Positions 35,046-44,169 of a stretch of DNA of 64,000 bases are shown one piece after another. The DNA lies in assembly GCF_003148825.1 (NCBI RefSeq), contig NZ_QGGZ01000005.1, forward strand, positions 434,001 to 498,000, given 5' to 3'. The DNA is from Streptomyces sp. CG 926. GTDB lineage: Bacteria > Actinomycetota > Actinomycetes > Streptomycetales > Streptomycetaceae. The position numbers and the translations under genes were made by a program. How positions within the stretch are numbered: position 1 is the first letter of the stretch; the number at the start of each line of letters is the position of its first letter. A model generated the notes under the pieces. That model worked only from the letters and a program-made list of their open reading frames with translations. It was not told where the DNA came from and did no database searches.

Positions 35046-35222
35046 CCGGCGCGCCGCCCGAACGTGCGTGCTCCCGCGCCGTGTTCTAGCGTCGGAAGGG
35101 CGAGGGTGACCGTTGCGCCGTGCCGGTCGCCCCCCGGAGCGCCCGCTCCGCGCCGCCGCCCCCGCCCGCGGTCCGGCGCGTCGGCGGACCGCGTGCCCCA
35201 CCGAGAGAGCAGGTGCATCCGC

Positions 35223-35486
35223 ATGCGTCCGTCGGCTCGTATCCCCAGCATCCTGGCAGGCCTGGCCCTCGCCGTCGGCGGCGCCGTCGTCGTCGCCCCG
35301 TCCGCCCACGCGGACGTGACGGCGTGCGAGCAGTACGTCGCCAAGCACGACTCGAAGGTCAAGGACGGCGTCGCGGAGGCCTGCTACCAGGGCGCGATCG
35401 GCAACCAGACCAGCTGCGACTCCAGTCTCGTCGCGGCCGGCGCGAGCAAGGACGTCGCGCAATCGGCCTGCGAGGCGTCCCGGTAG
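35223..35486 (+). CDS. Small secreted four-cysteine protein
   Basis: 87 residues from the ATG at 35223. A signal peptide (RPSARIPSILAGLALAVGGAV) ends with AHA-D, leaving about 57 residues with four Cys (TACEQ, EACYQ, TSCDS, SACEA), enough for two disulfides. No family recognised. GAGAGCAGG precedes the start. Similar short Cys-paired exported proteins are common in actinomycetes; no function is known. Confidence 0.75.
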   Translation: MRPSARIPSILAGLALAVGGAVVVAPSAHADVTACEQYVAKHDSKVKDGVAEACYQGAIGNQTSCDSSLVAAGASKDVAQSACEASR

Positions 35487-35555
35487 GGCGCCCGCTCCCG
35501 CTCCGATCGAAAACAGGGATGCGAAGCGCTGCTGCGCACGGCTACAACAGGACCC

Positions 35556-36059
35556 ATGACGGTCTTCCACTGCTCCGCATGCGGCCACGCACTCACGCCG
35601 GACCTGACGGCGCTTCCTGCCGTGCCGACCGTCCCGGACCTCGACCTCGCCCGGCCCGAGGGCGCACGAAAGGCCCCACCGACGGTTCCTCGGGGCTCGT
35701 ACGCGATCGAAACCGAGCCGTGGGGAGCACCGTTCGTCCCGCAGGAGGACCAGGACGACCCGGTACCGTCCCAGCCCCGCGGGCTCTGCAGGGCCGTCGG
35801 CGACCACGGCTTCGTCATCTCGGCGGGCCCCCGCGACACGATCGTCGTCCACCCCGAGGACGCGTCCGTCCTGCAGCCGCTGCCCGGCTGGGCGAACAGC
35901 ACGGGATGCTGCGGCCCGGAGGGCACCGAAGGGCCGAACCGAGCCTGTCCCTGCGGAGCCCGGATCGCCACGCTCGCCGCGGACTGCACCGGGCCCTACG
36001 AACTGCACCTCGACCCGCTCCGGACCCGCGCGTCCACCCGGCCGGACACGGCCGGCTGA
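35556..36059 (+). CDS. Hypothetical cysteine-containing protein
   Basis: 167 residues. Cys pair CSACGHAL at the N-terminus and CCGPEGTEGPNRACPCGARIA at the C-terminal side (quoted across residues 116-136) could form a split zinc-binding site. The middle has GLCRAVGDHGFVISAGPRDTIVVHPED. No family recognised with certainty. No membrane helix or signal. ATG at 35556 is 70 bp after the secreted small protein; a very strong terminator follows. Confidence 0.75.
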   Translation: MTVFHCSACGHALTPDLTALPAVPTVPDLDLARPEGARKAPPTVPRGSYAIETEPWGAPFVPQEDQDDPVPSQPRGLCRAVGDHGFVISAGPRDTIVVHPEDASVLQPLPGWANSTGCCGPEGTEGPNRACPCGARIATLAADCTGPYELHLDPLRTRASTRPDTAG

Positions 36060-36060
36060 C

Positions 36061-36100
36061 ACGACGGGCCCGGCACCAGAAGGTGCCGGGCCCGTCGTTT
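36061..36100. terminator. 17-bp perfect stem with AGAA loop, T-run
   Basis: ACGACGGGCCCGGCACC (36061-36077) pairs exactly with 36082-36098, followed by TT. It separates the hypothetical gene from convergent pmt. Confidence 0.9.
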
Positions 36101-36106
36101 CGCCTG

Positions 36107-37876
36107 CTAGACCCAGGTGTCCAGCCACATGCGGCTGCGCCAGGAGTCCATCGGGATGGACTGGCCCGTGTAGATCGGCCAGAAGTAGATGAAGTTCCAC
36201 GCGATCAGCAGGACCAGGACGCCCGCGCCGATCGCGCCCAGCGCGCGGCGGCGTTCGCTCGACCCGGCCGGGCCCAGCAGGGCGCCGATCATCATCGCCA
36301 CCGCCAGACACAGGTACGGGACGAAGACCACCGCGTAGAAGTAGAAGATCGTCCGCTCCTGGTAGTTGAACCAGGGCAGCAGACCGGCCCCGATCGCGCA
36401 CGCGATCGCGCCCGCCCGCCAGTCACGGCGGAAGAACCACCGCCACAGCACGTACAGCAGCGCGAAGCAGCCCGCCCACCACAGCAGCGGCGTGCCCAGG
36501 GCCAGGACCTCGCGGGCGCACTTGCCCGCCGCGGTCGCCGGGCAGCCGTCGGCGCCGGCCTCGGGGGACTCGTAGAAGTAGGAGACGGGCCGGCCCAGGA
36601 CCAGCCAGCTCCACGGGTTGGACTCGTAGGTGTGCCCCGAGGTCAGACCGACGTGGAACTTGTAGACCTCGGTCTCGTAGTGCCACAGGCTGCGCAGCCA
36701 CTCCGGCAGGAACCCCAGCGAACTGCCCTGGTCGTACTTGGCCGCCCAGTCGCGCAGATAGCCGCCCTTGCCGTTGTCCGGGCTGAGGATCCAGCCCGAC
36801 CACGAGGCCAGGTACGTGGCGATCGCCACCGGGACGGTGGAGACGAAGGCCGGCAGCGCGTCGCGCCGCAGCATCGAGACGTACGGGGCCCCCGCGCCCG
36901 CGGTGCGCCGCGCGGCGGCGTCCCACAGCACGGTGAGGACGCCGAAGAACGCGAGGATCACGAAGCCGTTCCACTTCGTCCCCGCGGCCAGACCCAGGCA
37001 GACACCGGCCAGGATCCGGTACGGCCGCCGGCCCAGCCGCAGCGTCTCGGCGATCTTCGCGTCGGGCCGGGTCCGGCCCTCCTCGTCCACCGGCAACGCG
37101 TCCGCGAGCCGGGCTCTGGACCGGTCGCGGTCGATGAGCAGGGCCCCGAAGGCGGCCAGCACGAAGAACATCAGCACCAGGTCCAGCAGCGCGGTGCGGC
37201 TCATCACCAGGTGCAGGCCGTCCACCGCGAGCAGCGCGCCCGCCAGGCAGCCCAGGAAGGTCGAGCGGAAGAGGCGGCGCCCGATCCGGCACAGCATCAG
37301 CACCGACAGGGTGCCGAGCACGGCGGTCATGAACCGCCAGCCGAAGGGCGTGAACCCGAACATCCACTCGCCGAGCCCGATCACCCATTTGCCGACCGGC
37401 GGGTGCACGACGTAGCCCGGATCGGCCGGGAGGGCGACCCCGTCCGGGTTGGCGAGGATCGAGGCGTCGATGTCCTTGGGCCAGCTCGCCTCGTAGCCCT
37501 GCTTGATCGTGGCCCAGGCGTCCTTGGCGTAGTACGTCTCATCGAATATCACCGCCTTCGGGCTGCCCAGGTGCACGAACCGCAGCACCCCGGCGACCAG
37601 TGCCACCAGCAGCGGCCCCACCCACGAGACGATCAGCTGCCAGGTCCCCCACACCTGCGGTGGCAGGCCGAAGGTCATCCACAGCTGCTCGGACGGCTTG
37701 GCGTACGGGGGCACCAGGCGGGTGCGGACGTCCGCGCGCGCCGAAGCGGCGGCGGACGGCACGTATCCGAAGCCGCGCAGTCGGCGCAGCCAGGTGGGCG
37801 GCTCGTCCTCGCGTCCCACCGTCGAGGCGGGCGGTGCCCCCGCGGGGCTGGGCGGTGGCGTCGCGGTACTGGTCAC
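36107..37876 (-). CDS. pmt: Dolichyl-phosphate-mannose-protein mannosyltransferase
   Basis: 589 residues from the GTG at 37876 (VTSTATPPPSP). A Pro-rich cytosolic N-terminus, then about 11 helices. The first extracytoplasmic loop holds the catalytic Asp-Glu in VIFDETYYAKDAW; HPPVGKW and GWRFMTAVLGTL follow, as in GT39 enzymes. It transfers mannose from polyprenyl phosphate to Ser/Thr of secreted proteins; in S. coelicolor Pmt is needed for phage phiC31 infection and envelope glycoproteins. Divergent from rsmI with 79 bp between. Confidence 0.93.
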   Translation of the reverse strand: MTSTATPPPSPAGAPPASTVGREDEPPTWLRRLRGFGYVPSAAASARADVRTRLVPPYAKPSEQLWMTFGLPPQVWGTWQLIVSWVGPLLVALVAGVLRFVHLGSPKAVIFDETYYAKDAWATIKQGYEASWPKDIDASILANPDGVALPADPGYVVHPPVGKWVIGLGEWMFGFTPFGWRFMTAVLGTLSVLMLCRIGRRLFRSTFLGCLAGALLAVDGLHLVMSRTALLDLVLMFFVLAAFGALLIDRDRSRARLADALPVDEEGRTRPDAKIAETLRLGRRPYRILAGVCLGLAAGTKWNGFVILAFFGVLTVLWDAAARRTAGAGAPYVSMLRRDALPAFVSTVPVAIATYLASWSGWILSPDNGKGGYLRDWAAKYDQGSSLGFLPEWLRSLWHYETEVYKFHVGLTSGHTYESNPWSWLVLGRPVSYFYESPEAGADGCPATAAGKCAREVLALGTPLLWWAGCFALLYVLWRWFFRRDWRAGAIACAIGAGLLPWFNYQERTIFYFYAVVFVPYLCLAVAMMIGALLGPAGSSERRRALGAIGAGVLVLLIAWNFIYFWPIYTGQSIPMDSWRSRMWLDTWV

Positions 37877-37955
37877 CGGCACATCGTAGGGAAGAGATCT
37901 GTGTGCGCCACCAGTGGCGGGGGGCGGCGGGGCACGGGGCTGAGAGGATGGGCGG

Positions 37956-38873
37956 GTGACGACTGACCAGCCCCGCGGTACCGAGCCCACCACCACTGCC
38001 GCCACGGCCGAGGACCTGACGGGCACGCTCGTGCTCGCCGGCACCCCCATCGGCGACCTCGCGGACGCCCCACCGCGGCTGGCCACCGAGCTGGAGCGGG
38101 CCGATGTGATCGCCGCCGAGGACACCCGGCGGCTACGCCGGCTGACCCAGGGGCTCGGCGTGCACACCACCGGGCGCGTCCTGTCGTACTTCGAGGGCAA
38201 TGAATCGGCGCGCACGCCGGAACTGGTCGAGGCCCTGGCCGGCGGCGCGCGCGTCCTGCTGGTGACCGACGCGGGCATGCCCTCGGTCTCCGACCCCGGC
38301 TACCGACTGGTCGCCGCCGCCGTGGAGAAGGACATCAAGGTCACCGCGGTCCCCGGACCGTCCGCGGTACTCACCGCGCTCGCCATGTCCGGGCTGCCGG
38401 TGGACCGGTTCTGCTTCGAGGGCTTCCTGCCGCGCAAGGCGGGGGAGCGCCTGAGCCGGCTGCGCGAGGTCGAGGGCGAGCGGCGCACGCTCGTCTACTT
38501 CGAGGCCCCGCACCGGCTCGACGACACCCTGGCCGCCATGGCCGAGGTCTTCGGGGCACAGCGGCGGGCCGCCGTCTGCCGCGAGCTGACGAAGACCTAC
38601 GAGGAGGTCAAGCGCGGCGGGCTCGGCGAGCTCGCCGCCTGGGCCGCCGAAGGCGTGCGCGGGGAGATCACCGTCGTGGTCGAGGGCGCCCCGGCGGCCG
38701 CGCCCGGCGATGTGGACGACGAGGAGCTGGTGCGCCGGGTGCGGGTGCGCGAGGAGGCGGGTGAGCGCCGCAAGGAGGCCATCGCGGCGGTCGCGGCCGA
38801 GGCAGGCGTACCCAAGCGCGAGGTGTTCGACGCGGTCGTCGCGGCAAAGAACGCGGCACAAAAGATGCCGTGA
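37956..38873 (+). CDS. rsmI: 16S rRNA (cytidine1402-2'-O)-methyltransferase
   Basis: 305 residues from the GTG at 37956. SAM-dependent tetrapyrrole-methylase fold: GTLVLAGTPIGDLADAPPR, IAAEDTRRLRRL, VTDAGMPSVSDPGYRLV, VPGPSAVLTALAMSGLP, FEGFLPRK and YFEAPHRLDDTL are standard RsmI blocks. A C-terminal RsmI-type HTH-like region (RKEAIAAVAAEAGVPKREVFDAV) completes the protein. The N-terminus carries 20 extra Thr-rich residues. GAGGAT seven bases before the GTG may be the -10 of a leaderless mRNA. Confidence 0.95.
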   Translation: MTTDQPRGTEPTTTAATAEDLTGTLVLAGTPIGDLADAPPRLATELERADVIAAEDTRRLRRLTQGLGVHTTGRVLSYFEGNESARTPELVEALAGGARVLLVTDAGMPSVSDPGYRLVAAAVEKDIKVTAVPGPSAVLTALAMSGLPVDRFCFEGFLPRKAGERLSRLREVEGERRTLVYFEAPHRLDDTLAAMAEVFGAQRRAAVCRELTKTYEEVKRGGLGELAAWAAEGVRGEITVVVEGAPAAAPGDVDDEELVRRVRVREEAGERRKEAIAAVAAEAGVPKREVFDAVVAAKNAAQKMP

Positions 38874-39033
38874 GCAGGTAAAGGGCTAGCCTGAAAAGCA
38901 AAGCTCAGACCGCGCACCGGGCACTTTCGGAATGAGTCGCCCAAGGACCGCCCAACACTGCACAGGGCCTGATGCGCTCCCGCCCGTCGAGGCGTCCACT
39001 GGCAATGGCACCAGTGGAACAAGAGGAGCTGGC

Positions 39034-39528
39034 ATGAGTGAGATCGCAGACACCCCGGTACCCGTCCCCACCGCAGTCCCTGTCGCTGTGACCGCTACCG
39101 ACGTGCACGTCGTGCACGAGGCCTACTCCTTCGCGTGCATGAGGTGCGGGTACGGCTGGGAGCAGGCGTACGCGATCGAGCACCACGTCGACGGCAGGGG
39201 CGAGCCGTTCATCATGTACAAGGTCGACGGCGAGCGGGTGCCCTCCCCCCTGTCCAACCCGACCTGCCTGAACTGCGGCGGACACGTCGTACGGATCATG
39301 CGGGCCGGACAGGTCTCCACGGTGAGGGACATGATCGACCCCCTCTACCACGACGACATCGCGCCCGGGATCGCCCGACCCGTGCGGGCCGGTGAGAACG
39401 TCCCCCGGCAGCCGAAGCCGCGCCGGTCCGCCCGGCCGCACCCCTCCCCGGGGCCGGTGGCCGTCGAGGCGTCCGAGGAGCGCCGTGGCCTGCTCTCCCG
39501 TCTGAAGGGGCTCTTCCGCCGGTCATAA
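39034..39528 (+). CDS. Zinc-ribbon hypothetical protein
   Basis: 164 residues from the ATG at 39034 (AGAGGAG seven bases upstream, which decides this start over a longer frame). A four-Cys zinc ribbon is formed by CMRCGYGW (about residues 33-40) and CLNCGGHVVR (about 78-87). Between them is YAIEHHVDGRGEPFIMYKVDG. The C-terminus is basic with RRGLLSRLKGLFRRS, an amphipathic helix. A CCACTGG/CCAGTGG hairpin (38996-39017) lies in the leader just before the ribosome site. Function unknown; it sits between rsmI and tatD. Confidence 0.8.
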   Translation: MSEIADTPVPVPTAVPVAVTATDVHVVHEAYSFACMRCGYGWEQAYAIEHHVDGRGEPFIMYKVDGERVPSPLSNPTCLNCGGHVVRIMRAGQVSTVRDMIDPLYHDDIAPGIARPVRAGENVPRQPKPRRSARPHPSPGPVAVEASEERRGLLSRLKGLFRRS

Positions 39529-39538
39529 GATCGGCCGT

Positions 39539-40429
39539 ATGAGCACACGCGTGGAGAAGACGCAGCCCAAGGACGCACCGCCGCCGCTGCCCGAACCCCT
39601 CCGGGTGGCGGTCGCGGACTCGCACACCCACCTCGACATGCAGGCGGGGACCGTCGAGGAGGGCCTCGCGAAGGCCGCCTCGGTGGGCGTGACCACCGTC
39701 GTCCAGGTGGGCTGCGACGTGAAGGGCTCCCGGTGGGCCGCCGAGACCGCGGCCGCGTACGCGAACGTCCACGCGGCCGTCGCCCTCCACCCGAACGAAG
39801 CCCCGCGCATCGTGCACGGGGATCCCGACGGGTGGTCGCGCCAGGGCGCCCGGGCCGGCGGCGGGGAGGCCGCGCTGGACGAGGCGTTGGCCGAGATCGA
39901 GGCGCTGGCCGCGCTGGACCACGTGAAGGCGGTCGGCGAGACCGGCCTCGACCACTTCCGCACCGGCCCCGAGGGCATGGCCGCGCAGGAGCGTTCCTTC
40001 CGCGCGCACATCGAGATCGCCAAGCGGCAGGGCAAGGCGCTGGTCATCCACGACCGGGACGCCCACGCGGACGTCCTGCGCGTCCTGCGCGAGGAGGGCG
40101 CCCCGGAGCGGACGATCTTCCACTGTTACTCCGGGGACGCCGACATGGCCCGCGAGTGCGCCGCCGCCGGGTACTACATGTCCTTCGCCGGGACCGTCAC
40201 CTTCAAGAACGCCCAGCCGCTGCGCGAGGCGCTCGCCGTGGCCCCGGCGGAACTGGTGCTCGTCGAGACGGACGCGCCCTACCTCACCCCGGCGCCGTAC
40301 CGAGGACGGCCCAACGCGCCGTACCTCATTCCGCTGACGGTCCGGGCGATGGCCGCGGTCCGCGGTATCGACGAGGACGCGATGGCCACGGCGCTGGCGG
40401 CCAACACGGCCCGCGCCTTCGGCTACTGA
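39539..40429 (+). CDS. tatD: TatD family metal-dependent nuclease
   Basis: 296 residues. Metal-binding SHTHLDM at the N-terminus (residues about 28-34), VGETGLDHFRT (Glu), VIHDRDAHAD (His), IFHCYSGD (His) and ETDAPYLTP (Asp) define the TatD barrel. Acts as a 3'-5' DNase/RNase. The start is marked by a TAAGAT -10 (39526-39531) whose first three bases are the stop codon of the previous gene, seven bases before the ATG. The mRNA is therefore probably leaderless. Confidence 0.93.
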   Translation: MSTRVEKTQPKDAPPPLPEPLRVAVADSHTHLDMQAGTVEEGLAKAASVGVTTVVQVGCDVKGSRWAAETAAAYANVHAAVALHPNEAPRIVHGDPDGWSRQGARAGGGEAALDEALAEIEALAALDHVKAVGETGLDHFRTGPEGMAAQERSFRAHIEIAKRQGKALVIHDRDAHADVLRVLREEGAPERTIFHCYSGDADMARECAAAGYYMSFAGTVTFKNAQPLREALAVAPAELVLVETDAPYLTPAPYRGRPNAPYLIPLTVRAMAAVRGIDEDAMATALAANTARAFGY

Positions 40430-40468
40430 CACCCCGCCCGCTCCGCCACGCTGCGTAGTCGATCCGCT

Positions 40469-40497
40469 TTGGAGCGTGACGATTCCTCCGCTAGGGT
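40469..40497 (+). promoter_or_regulatory. Probable rpfB promoter
   Basis: TTGGAG (40469-40474), 17-bp spacer, TAGGGT (40492-40497), about 40 bases before the rpfB GTG. Confidence 0.5.
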
Positions 40498-40544
40498 GCC
40501 GTGCCCGCACCAGAGGGTGCCGGATCACCAGTGGAGCGAGCGTC

Positions 40545-42101
40545 GTGAGCGATACGCAGGGCAGTCACCGCCGTGGCGGTCCCCTCCCCGAGGCGTACGA
40601 GGCCCAGCCCTCGGCCCCGTCCTCGGTCCGGCCGGCCGGTCCGGACGATCCCGGGCCCGCCGCGTGGGACCCGGAGCCGGCGCTCCGGGCCCCGGAGGCA
40701 CCCGCCGCGGAGTTCCCGGTCCCGGAGTTCCCTGTCCCGGCACCGCGCGGCGGGCGCCGTCGCCGGCCCGGGATGTCGCCGGTCGAACTGGCCGAGGCCG
40801 ACACCCTGGCCGCCGCGCCCGTGGCACCCGGTTCGGGCCGCCGCCGTGCCGTGGCCCCCGCGGCCGTGGCCGTCACACCGTCCGCACCCGCCGCACCCGC
40901 CGCACCCGCCACACCCACCCTCGCTCCCGTCCCCGCCCCCCACGCCCCCGCCCCGGCGGGGCCCGGCCGCCGCCGGGCCCGGGGCCGTGCCACCCCCGCC
41001 CCGACCTTCGGCGGGAACTGGCGGCGGATCGTGCCGCAGGCCCTCGTCGTCGCCTTCCTCGCGGGCGGCACCACGGCGTTCGTCGCCGCCGACAAGGCCG
41101 TTCGACTCACCGTGGACGGGGTCCCGCGCAACCTCCACACCTTCGCCGACGACATCGGCGAACTGCTCGCCGCCGAAGGCCTCGGCGTCGGCCCCCACGA
41201 CCTCGTCGCCCCCGCCGCCGGCGAACCCCTCGCCGACGGCGAGGAGATCGTCGTCCGCTACGGCCGCCCCCTGCGCCTGACCCTCGACGGACAGCAGCGC
41301 CAGGTGTGGACCACCGCCCGCACCGTCGAGGGCGCCCTGCACCAGTTCGGCATCCGCGCCGAGGGCGCCTACCTCTCCGCGCCCCGCACCGCCCCCGTGC
41401 CCCGCGCCGGCCTGGCCCTCAGCGTCCGCACCGAACGCAGCGTCACCTTCATGGCCGACGGCCGCGAACGCACCATCCGCACCAACGCCGCCACCGTCCA
41501 GGAAGCCCTCGACCAGGCCGGCATCACCCTCCAGGGCCAGGACACCACCTCCGTACCGCCCACCGACTTCCCGCGCGACGGCCAGACCGTCACCGTGCTG
41601 CGCATCACCGGCACCCGCGAGGTCCGCGAGGAACGCATCCCGTACGTGACCGAGAAGGTCGAGGACCCCGACCTGTTCGCCGGCACCGAGGTCGTCGAGC
41701 GCGCCGGCCGCCCCGGGGCGCGCCGGGTCACGTACAGCCTGCGCACCGTCAACGGGGTCCGGCAGAAGCCCCGGCCCATCGCCGACGAGGTCGTCCGCGA
41801 GCCCGTCACCCAGCTGGTCAAGGTCGGCACCAAGGCGCTGCCCAGCTCCGTCGCCGGCGCCGACGGCCTCAACTGGGCGGCGCTCGCCCAGTGCGAGTCC
41901 GGCGGCCGCCCCGCCGCCACCGACGCCTCCGGGACCTACGGCGGGCTGTACCAGTTCGACGTCCGCACCTGGCAGGGCCTCGGCGGCAGCGGCCGCCCGC
42001 AGGACGCCTCCGGCACGGAACAGACGTACCGGGCGAAGAAGCTCTACGTCCAGCGGGGGGCGAGTCCGTGGCCGCACTGCGGCCGCAGGCTCACGTCGTA
42101 G
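40545..42101 (+). CDS. rpfB: RpfB-type resuscitation-promoting factor
   Basis: 518 residues from the GTG at 40545 with GGAG upstream. A long Pro/Ala-rich cytosolic part (1-160), one membrane helix (about 161-180), three DUF348 repeats (starts near KAVRLTVDGVPRNLHTFAD, PLRLTLDGQQRQVWT, ERSVTFMADGRERTI), a G5 domain (REERIPYVTEKVEDPDL) and the transglycosylase-like Rpf domain (GLNWAALAQCESGG; catalytic Glu451, two further Cys-containing ends) follow. It cleaves peptidoglycan during germination and outgrowth. The unusually long N-terminal cytosolic region is seen in Streptomyces RpfB. First of an rpfB-rsmA-ispE block. Confidence 0.92.
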   Translation: MSDTQGSHRRGGPLPEAYEAQPSAPSSVRPAGPDDPGPAAWDPEPALRAPEAPAAEFPVPEFPVPAPRGGRRRRPGMSPVELAEADTLAAAPVAPGSGRRRAVAPAAVAVTPSAPAAPAAPATPTLAPVPAPHAPAPAGPGRRRARGRATPAPTFGGNWRRIVPQALVVAFLAGGTTAFVAADKAVRLTVDGVPRNLHTFADDIGELLAAEGLGVGPHDLVAPAAGEPLADGEEIVVRYGRPLRLTLDGQQRQVWTTARTVEGALHQFGIRAEGAYLSAPRTAPVPRAGLALSVRTERSVTFMADGRERTIRTNAATVQEALDQAGITLQGQDTTSVPPTDFPRDGQTVTVLRITGTREVREERIPYVTEKVEDPDLFAGTEVVERAGRPGARRVTYSLRTVNGVRQKPRPIADEVVREPVTQLVKVGTKALPSSVAGADGLNWAALAQCESGGRPAATDASGTYGGLYQFDVRTWQGLGGSGRPQDASGTEQTYRAKKLYVQRGASPWPHCGRRLTS

Positions 42102-42130
42102 CGGGCCCGTCGATCTGAGACGCTTTACCG

Positions 42131-43060
42131 GTGAGCACCGCAGAGCAGCAGCCCGAGAACACCGAGAACCCCGAGAACGCCTCCCCCGCCGCGCCCGACG
42201 CCCTCCTCGGCCCGGCCGACATCAGGGAGCTGGCCGCCGCCCTCGGCGTACGCCCGACGAAGCAGAAGGGGCAGAACTTCGTCATCGACGCCAACACGGT
42301 GCGCCGGATCGTGCGCACCGCCGAGGTCCGCCCGGACGACGTGGTCGTCGAGGTCGGCCCGGGGCTCGGCTCGTTGACGCTCGCGCTGCTGGAGGCCGCG
42401 GACCGGGTCGTCGCCGTCGAGATCGACGACATCCTGGCCGCCGCCCTGCCCGCCACCATCGAGGCCAGGATGCCCGCGAAGAAGGACCGCTTCGCGCTGG
42501 TCCACTCCGACGCGATGCTCGTGACCGAGCTGCCCGGCCCGGCGCCGACCGCGCTCGTCGCCAACCTGCCGTACAACGTGGCCGTACCCGTCCTGCTCAC
42601 CATGCTCGACCGGTTCCCGACCATCGAGCGCACGCTGGTGATGGTGCAGGCCGAGGTCGCCGACCGGCTGGCCGCCGAGCCCGGCAACAAGGTCTACGGT
42701 GTGCCCTCCGTCAAGGCCAACTGGTACGCGCACGTCAAGCGGGCCGGCTCCATCGGCCGCAAGGTCTTCTGGCCCGCCCCGAACGTCGACTCCGGTCTCG
42801 TCTCGCTGGTGCGCCGCACCGAGCCCGTCAAGACCACCGCCACCAAGGCCGAGGTCTTCGCGGTCGTCGACGCCGCCTTCGCCCAGCGCCGCAAGACGCT
42901 GCGCGCCGCGCTGGCCGGCTGGGCCGGCTCGGCGGCGGGCGCGGAGGCCGCGCTGGTCGCCGCCGGTGTCTCGCCGCAGGCCCGCGGGGAGTCCCTGACG
43001 GTCGAGGAGTTCGCGGCGATCGCCGAGCACAAGCCCGCGGCGGAGAGGCCCGCCCTGTGA
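42131..43060 (+). CDS. rsmA: 16S rRNA (adenine1518/1519-N6)-dimethyltransferase
   Basis: 309 residues, also known as KsgA. GQNFVIDANTVRRIVRTAEV, SAM motif VVEVGPGLGSLTLAL, AVEID, and the target-base motif NLPYNVAVPV (residues about 146-155) are diagnostic. VYGVPSVKANWYA and AFAQRRKTLRAAL are the KsgA C-terminal blocks. A Glu/Asn-rich extra N-terminus of about 25 residues precedes the fold. The stop overlaps the ispE GTG by 4 bp. Confidence 0.95.
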   Translation: MSTAEQQPENTENPENASPAAPDALLGPADIRELAAALGVRPTKQKGQNFVIDANTVRRIVRTAEVRPDDVVVEVGPGLGSLTLALLEAADRVVAVEIDDILAAALPATIEARMPAKKDRFALVHSDAMLVTELPGPAPTALVANLPYNVAVPVLLTMLDRFPTIERTLVMVQAEVADRLAAEPGNKVYGVPSVKANWYAHVKRAGSIGRKVFWPAPNVDSGLVSLVRRTEPVKTTATKAEVFAVVDAAFAQRRKTLRAALAGWAGSAAGAEAALVAAGVSPQARGESLTVEEFAAIAEHKPAAERPAL

Positions 43061-43974
43061 GCGCGCCCCGCACGCCCGTGACCGTACGGGTCCCCGCGAA
43101 GGTCAACGTCCAGCTGGCGGTGGGCGCGGCCCGCCCCGACGGCTTCCACGACCTGGCCAACGTCTTCCTCGCCGTGTCGCTGTTCGACGAGGTGACGGCC
43201 ACCCCGGCCGACACCCTGACCGTCACCTGCGAGGGCCCGGACGCCGACAAGGTCCCGCTGGACCGCACCAACCTCGCGGCGCGCGCGGCCGAGATCCTCG
43301 CGGCCCGGGCCGGGATCGAAGCGGCCGTCCACCTGCACATCGCGAAGAACATCCCGGTCGCGGGCGGCATGGCGGGCGGCAGCGCGGACGGCGCGGCGGC
43401 CCTGCTGGCCTGCGACACGCTGTGGGGGCTGAACACCCCGCTCGCCGAACTCCTCGACATCTGCGCGGAGCTCGGCAGCGACGTCCCCTTCAGCCTCGTC
43501 GGCGGGGCCGCGCTCGGCACCGGCCGCGGTGAACTGCTGACGCCCGTAGGGGCGGGGGCGTTCCACTGGGTCTTCGCGGTGGCCGACGGCGGGCTGTCCA
43601 CGCCGGCGGTGTTCCGCGAGTTCGACCGCCTCGCCGAGGTCGCGGGTACGGAGATCCCCGTGCCGGAGGCCTCCCCGGCGCTGCTGGCGGCGCTCGCCTC
43701 GGGCGACGCGCAGGCGCTGGCGGCGGTGCTGAGCAATGACCTCCAGGCGGCGGCGTTGTCGCTGCGGCCGTCGCTGGCCGCGACGCTGGCGGCGGGGGTC
43801 GAAGGCGGTGCGCTCACCGCGCTGGTCTCGGGCTCGGGCCCGACGACGGCGTTCCTCGTCGCGGACGAGGAGGCTGCCGCCAAGGTCGCGGCGGCGCTCG
43901 AAGCCTCCGGCACCTGCCGGGCCACGCGGGTGGCTTCCAGCCCGGCCGCGGGCGCGACGGTGCTGCCGTCCTGA
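43057..43974 (+). CDS. ispE: 4-diphosphocytidyl-2-C-methyl-D-erythritol kinase
   Basis: 305 residues, GHMP kinase of the MEP isoprenoid pathway. VRVPAKVNVQLAVG (substrate Lys), IPVAGGMAGGSADGAAALL (ATP loop, residues about 98-116), LGSDVPFSLVGGAALGTGRGE (catalytic Asp) and the late SGSGPTTAF. Translation is coupled to rsmA by the GTGA overlap. Followed by the copy C repeat, which likely terminates the transcript. Confidence 0.95.
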   Translation: MSAPRTPVTVRVPAKVNVQLAVGAARPDGFHDLANVFLAVSLFDEVTATPADTLTVTCEGPDADKVPLDRTNLAARAAEILAARAGIEAAVHLHIAKNIPVAGGMAGGSADGAAALLACDTLWGLNTPLAELLDICAELGSDVPFSLVGGAALGTGRGELLTPVGAGAFHWVFAVADGGLSTPAVFREFDRLAEVAGTEIPVPEASPALLAALASGDAQALAAVLSNDLQAAALSLRPSLAATLAAGVEGGALTALVSGSGPTTAFLVADEEAAAKVAAALEASGTCRATRVASSPAAGATVLPS

Positions 43975-43990
43975 CCCCGCGGGTCCGCTG

Positions 43991-44096
43991 CTGGGGCTCC
44001 GCCCCAGACCCCGCGCCTCAAACGCCGGCGGGGCTGAAAGAGCGCCTCAAACGCCGGCGGGGCTGAAATCCCCAGCCTCGCCGGCGATTGAGCCCC
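43991..44096. repeat. Hairpin-plus-core repeat, copy C, with an inverted copy
   Basis: CTGGGGC-TCC-GCCCCAG (43991-44007) precedes two core copies (44016 and 44045, CCTCAAACGCCGGCGGGGCTG) and then an inverted, slightly divergent core (44071-44096). The second and third cores fold into a stem of about 20 bp, likely the ispE terminator. Confidence 0.8.
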
Positions 44097-44169
44097 GGGC
44101 CGGTACTCAGGGCCGAGTTGAGTATTCGCACCCTGTCGGGGGACACCCCGTACGGGACACCGTGGCCCC

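Noticed and set aside
40430..40544. ydaO (cyclic-di-AMP) riboswitch upstream of rpfB
   Set aside because: The gap is only 114 bp and holds a plausible promoter. None of the conserved riboswitch pieces can be seen.
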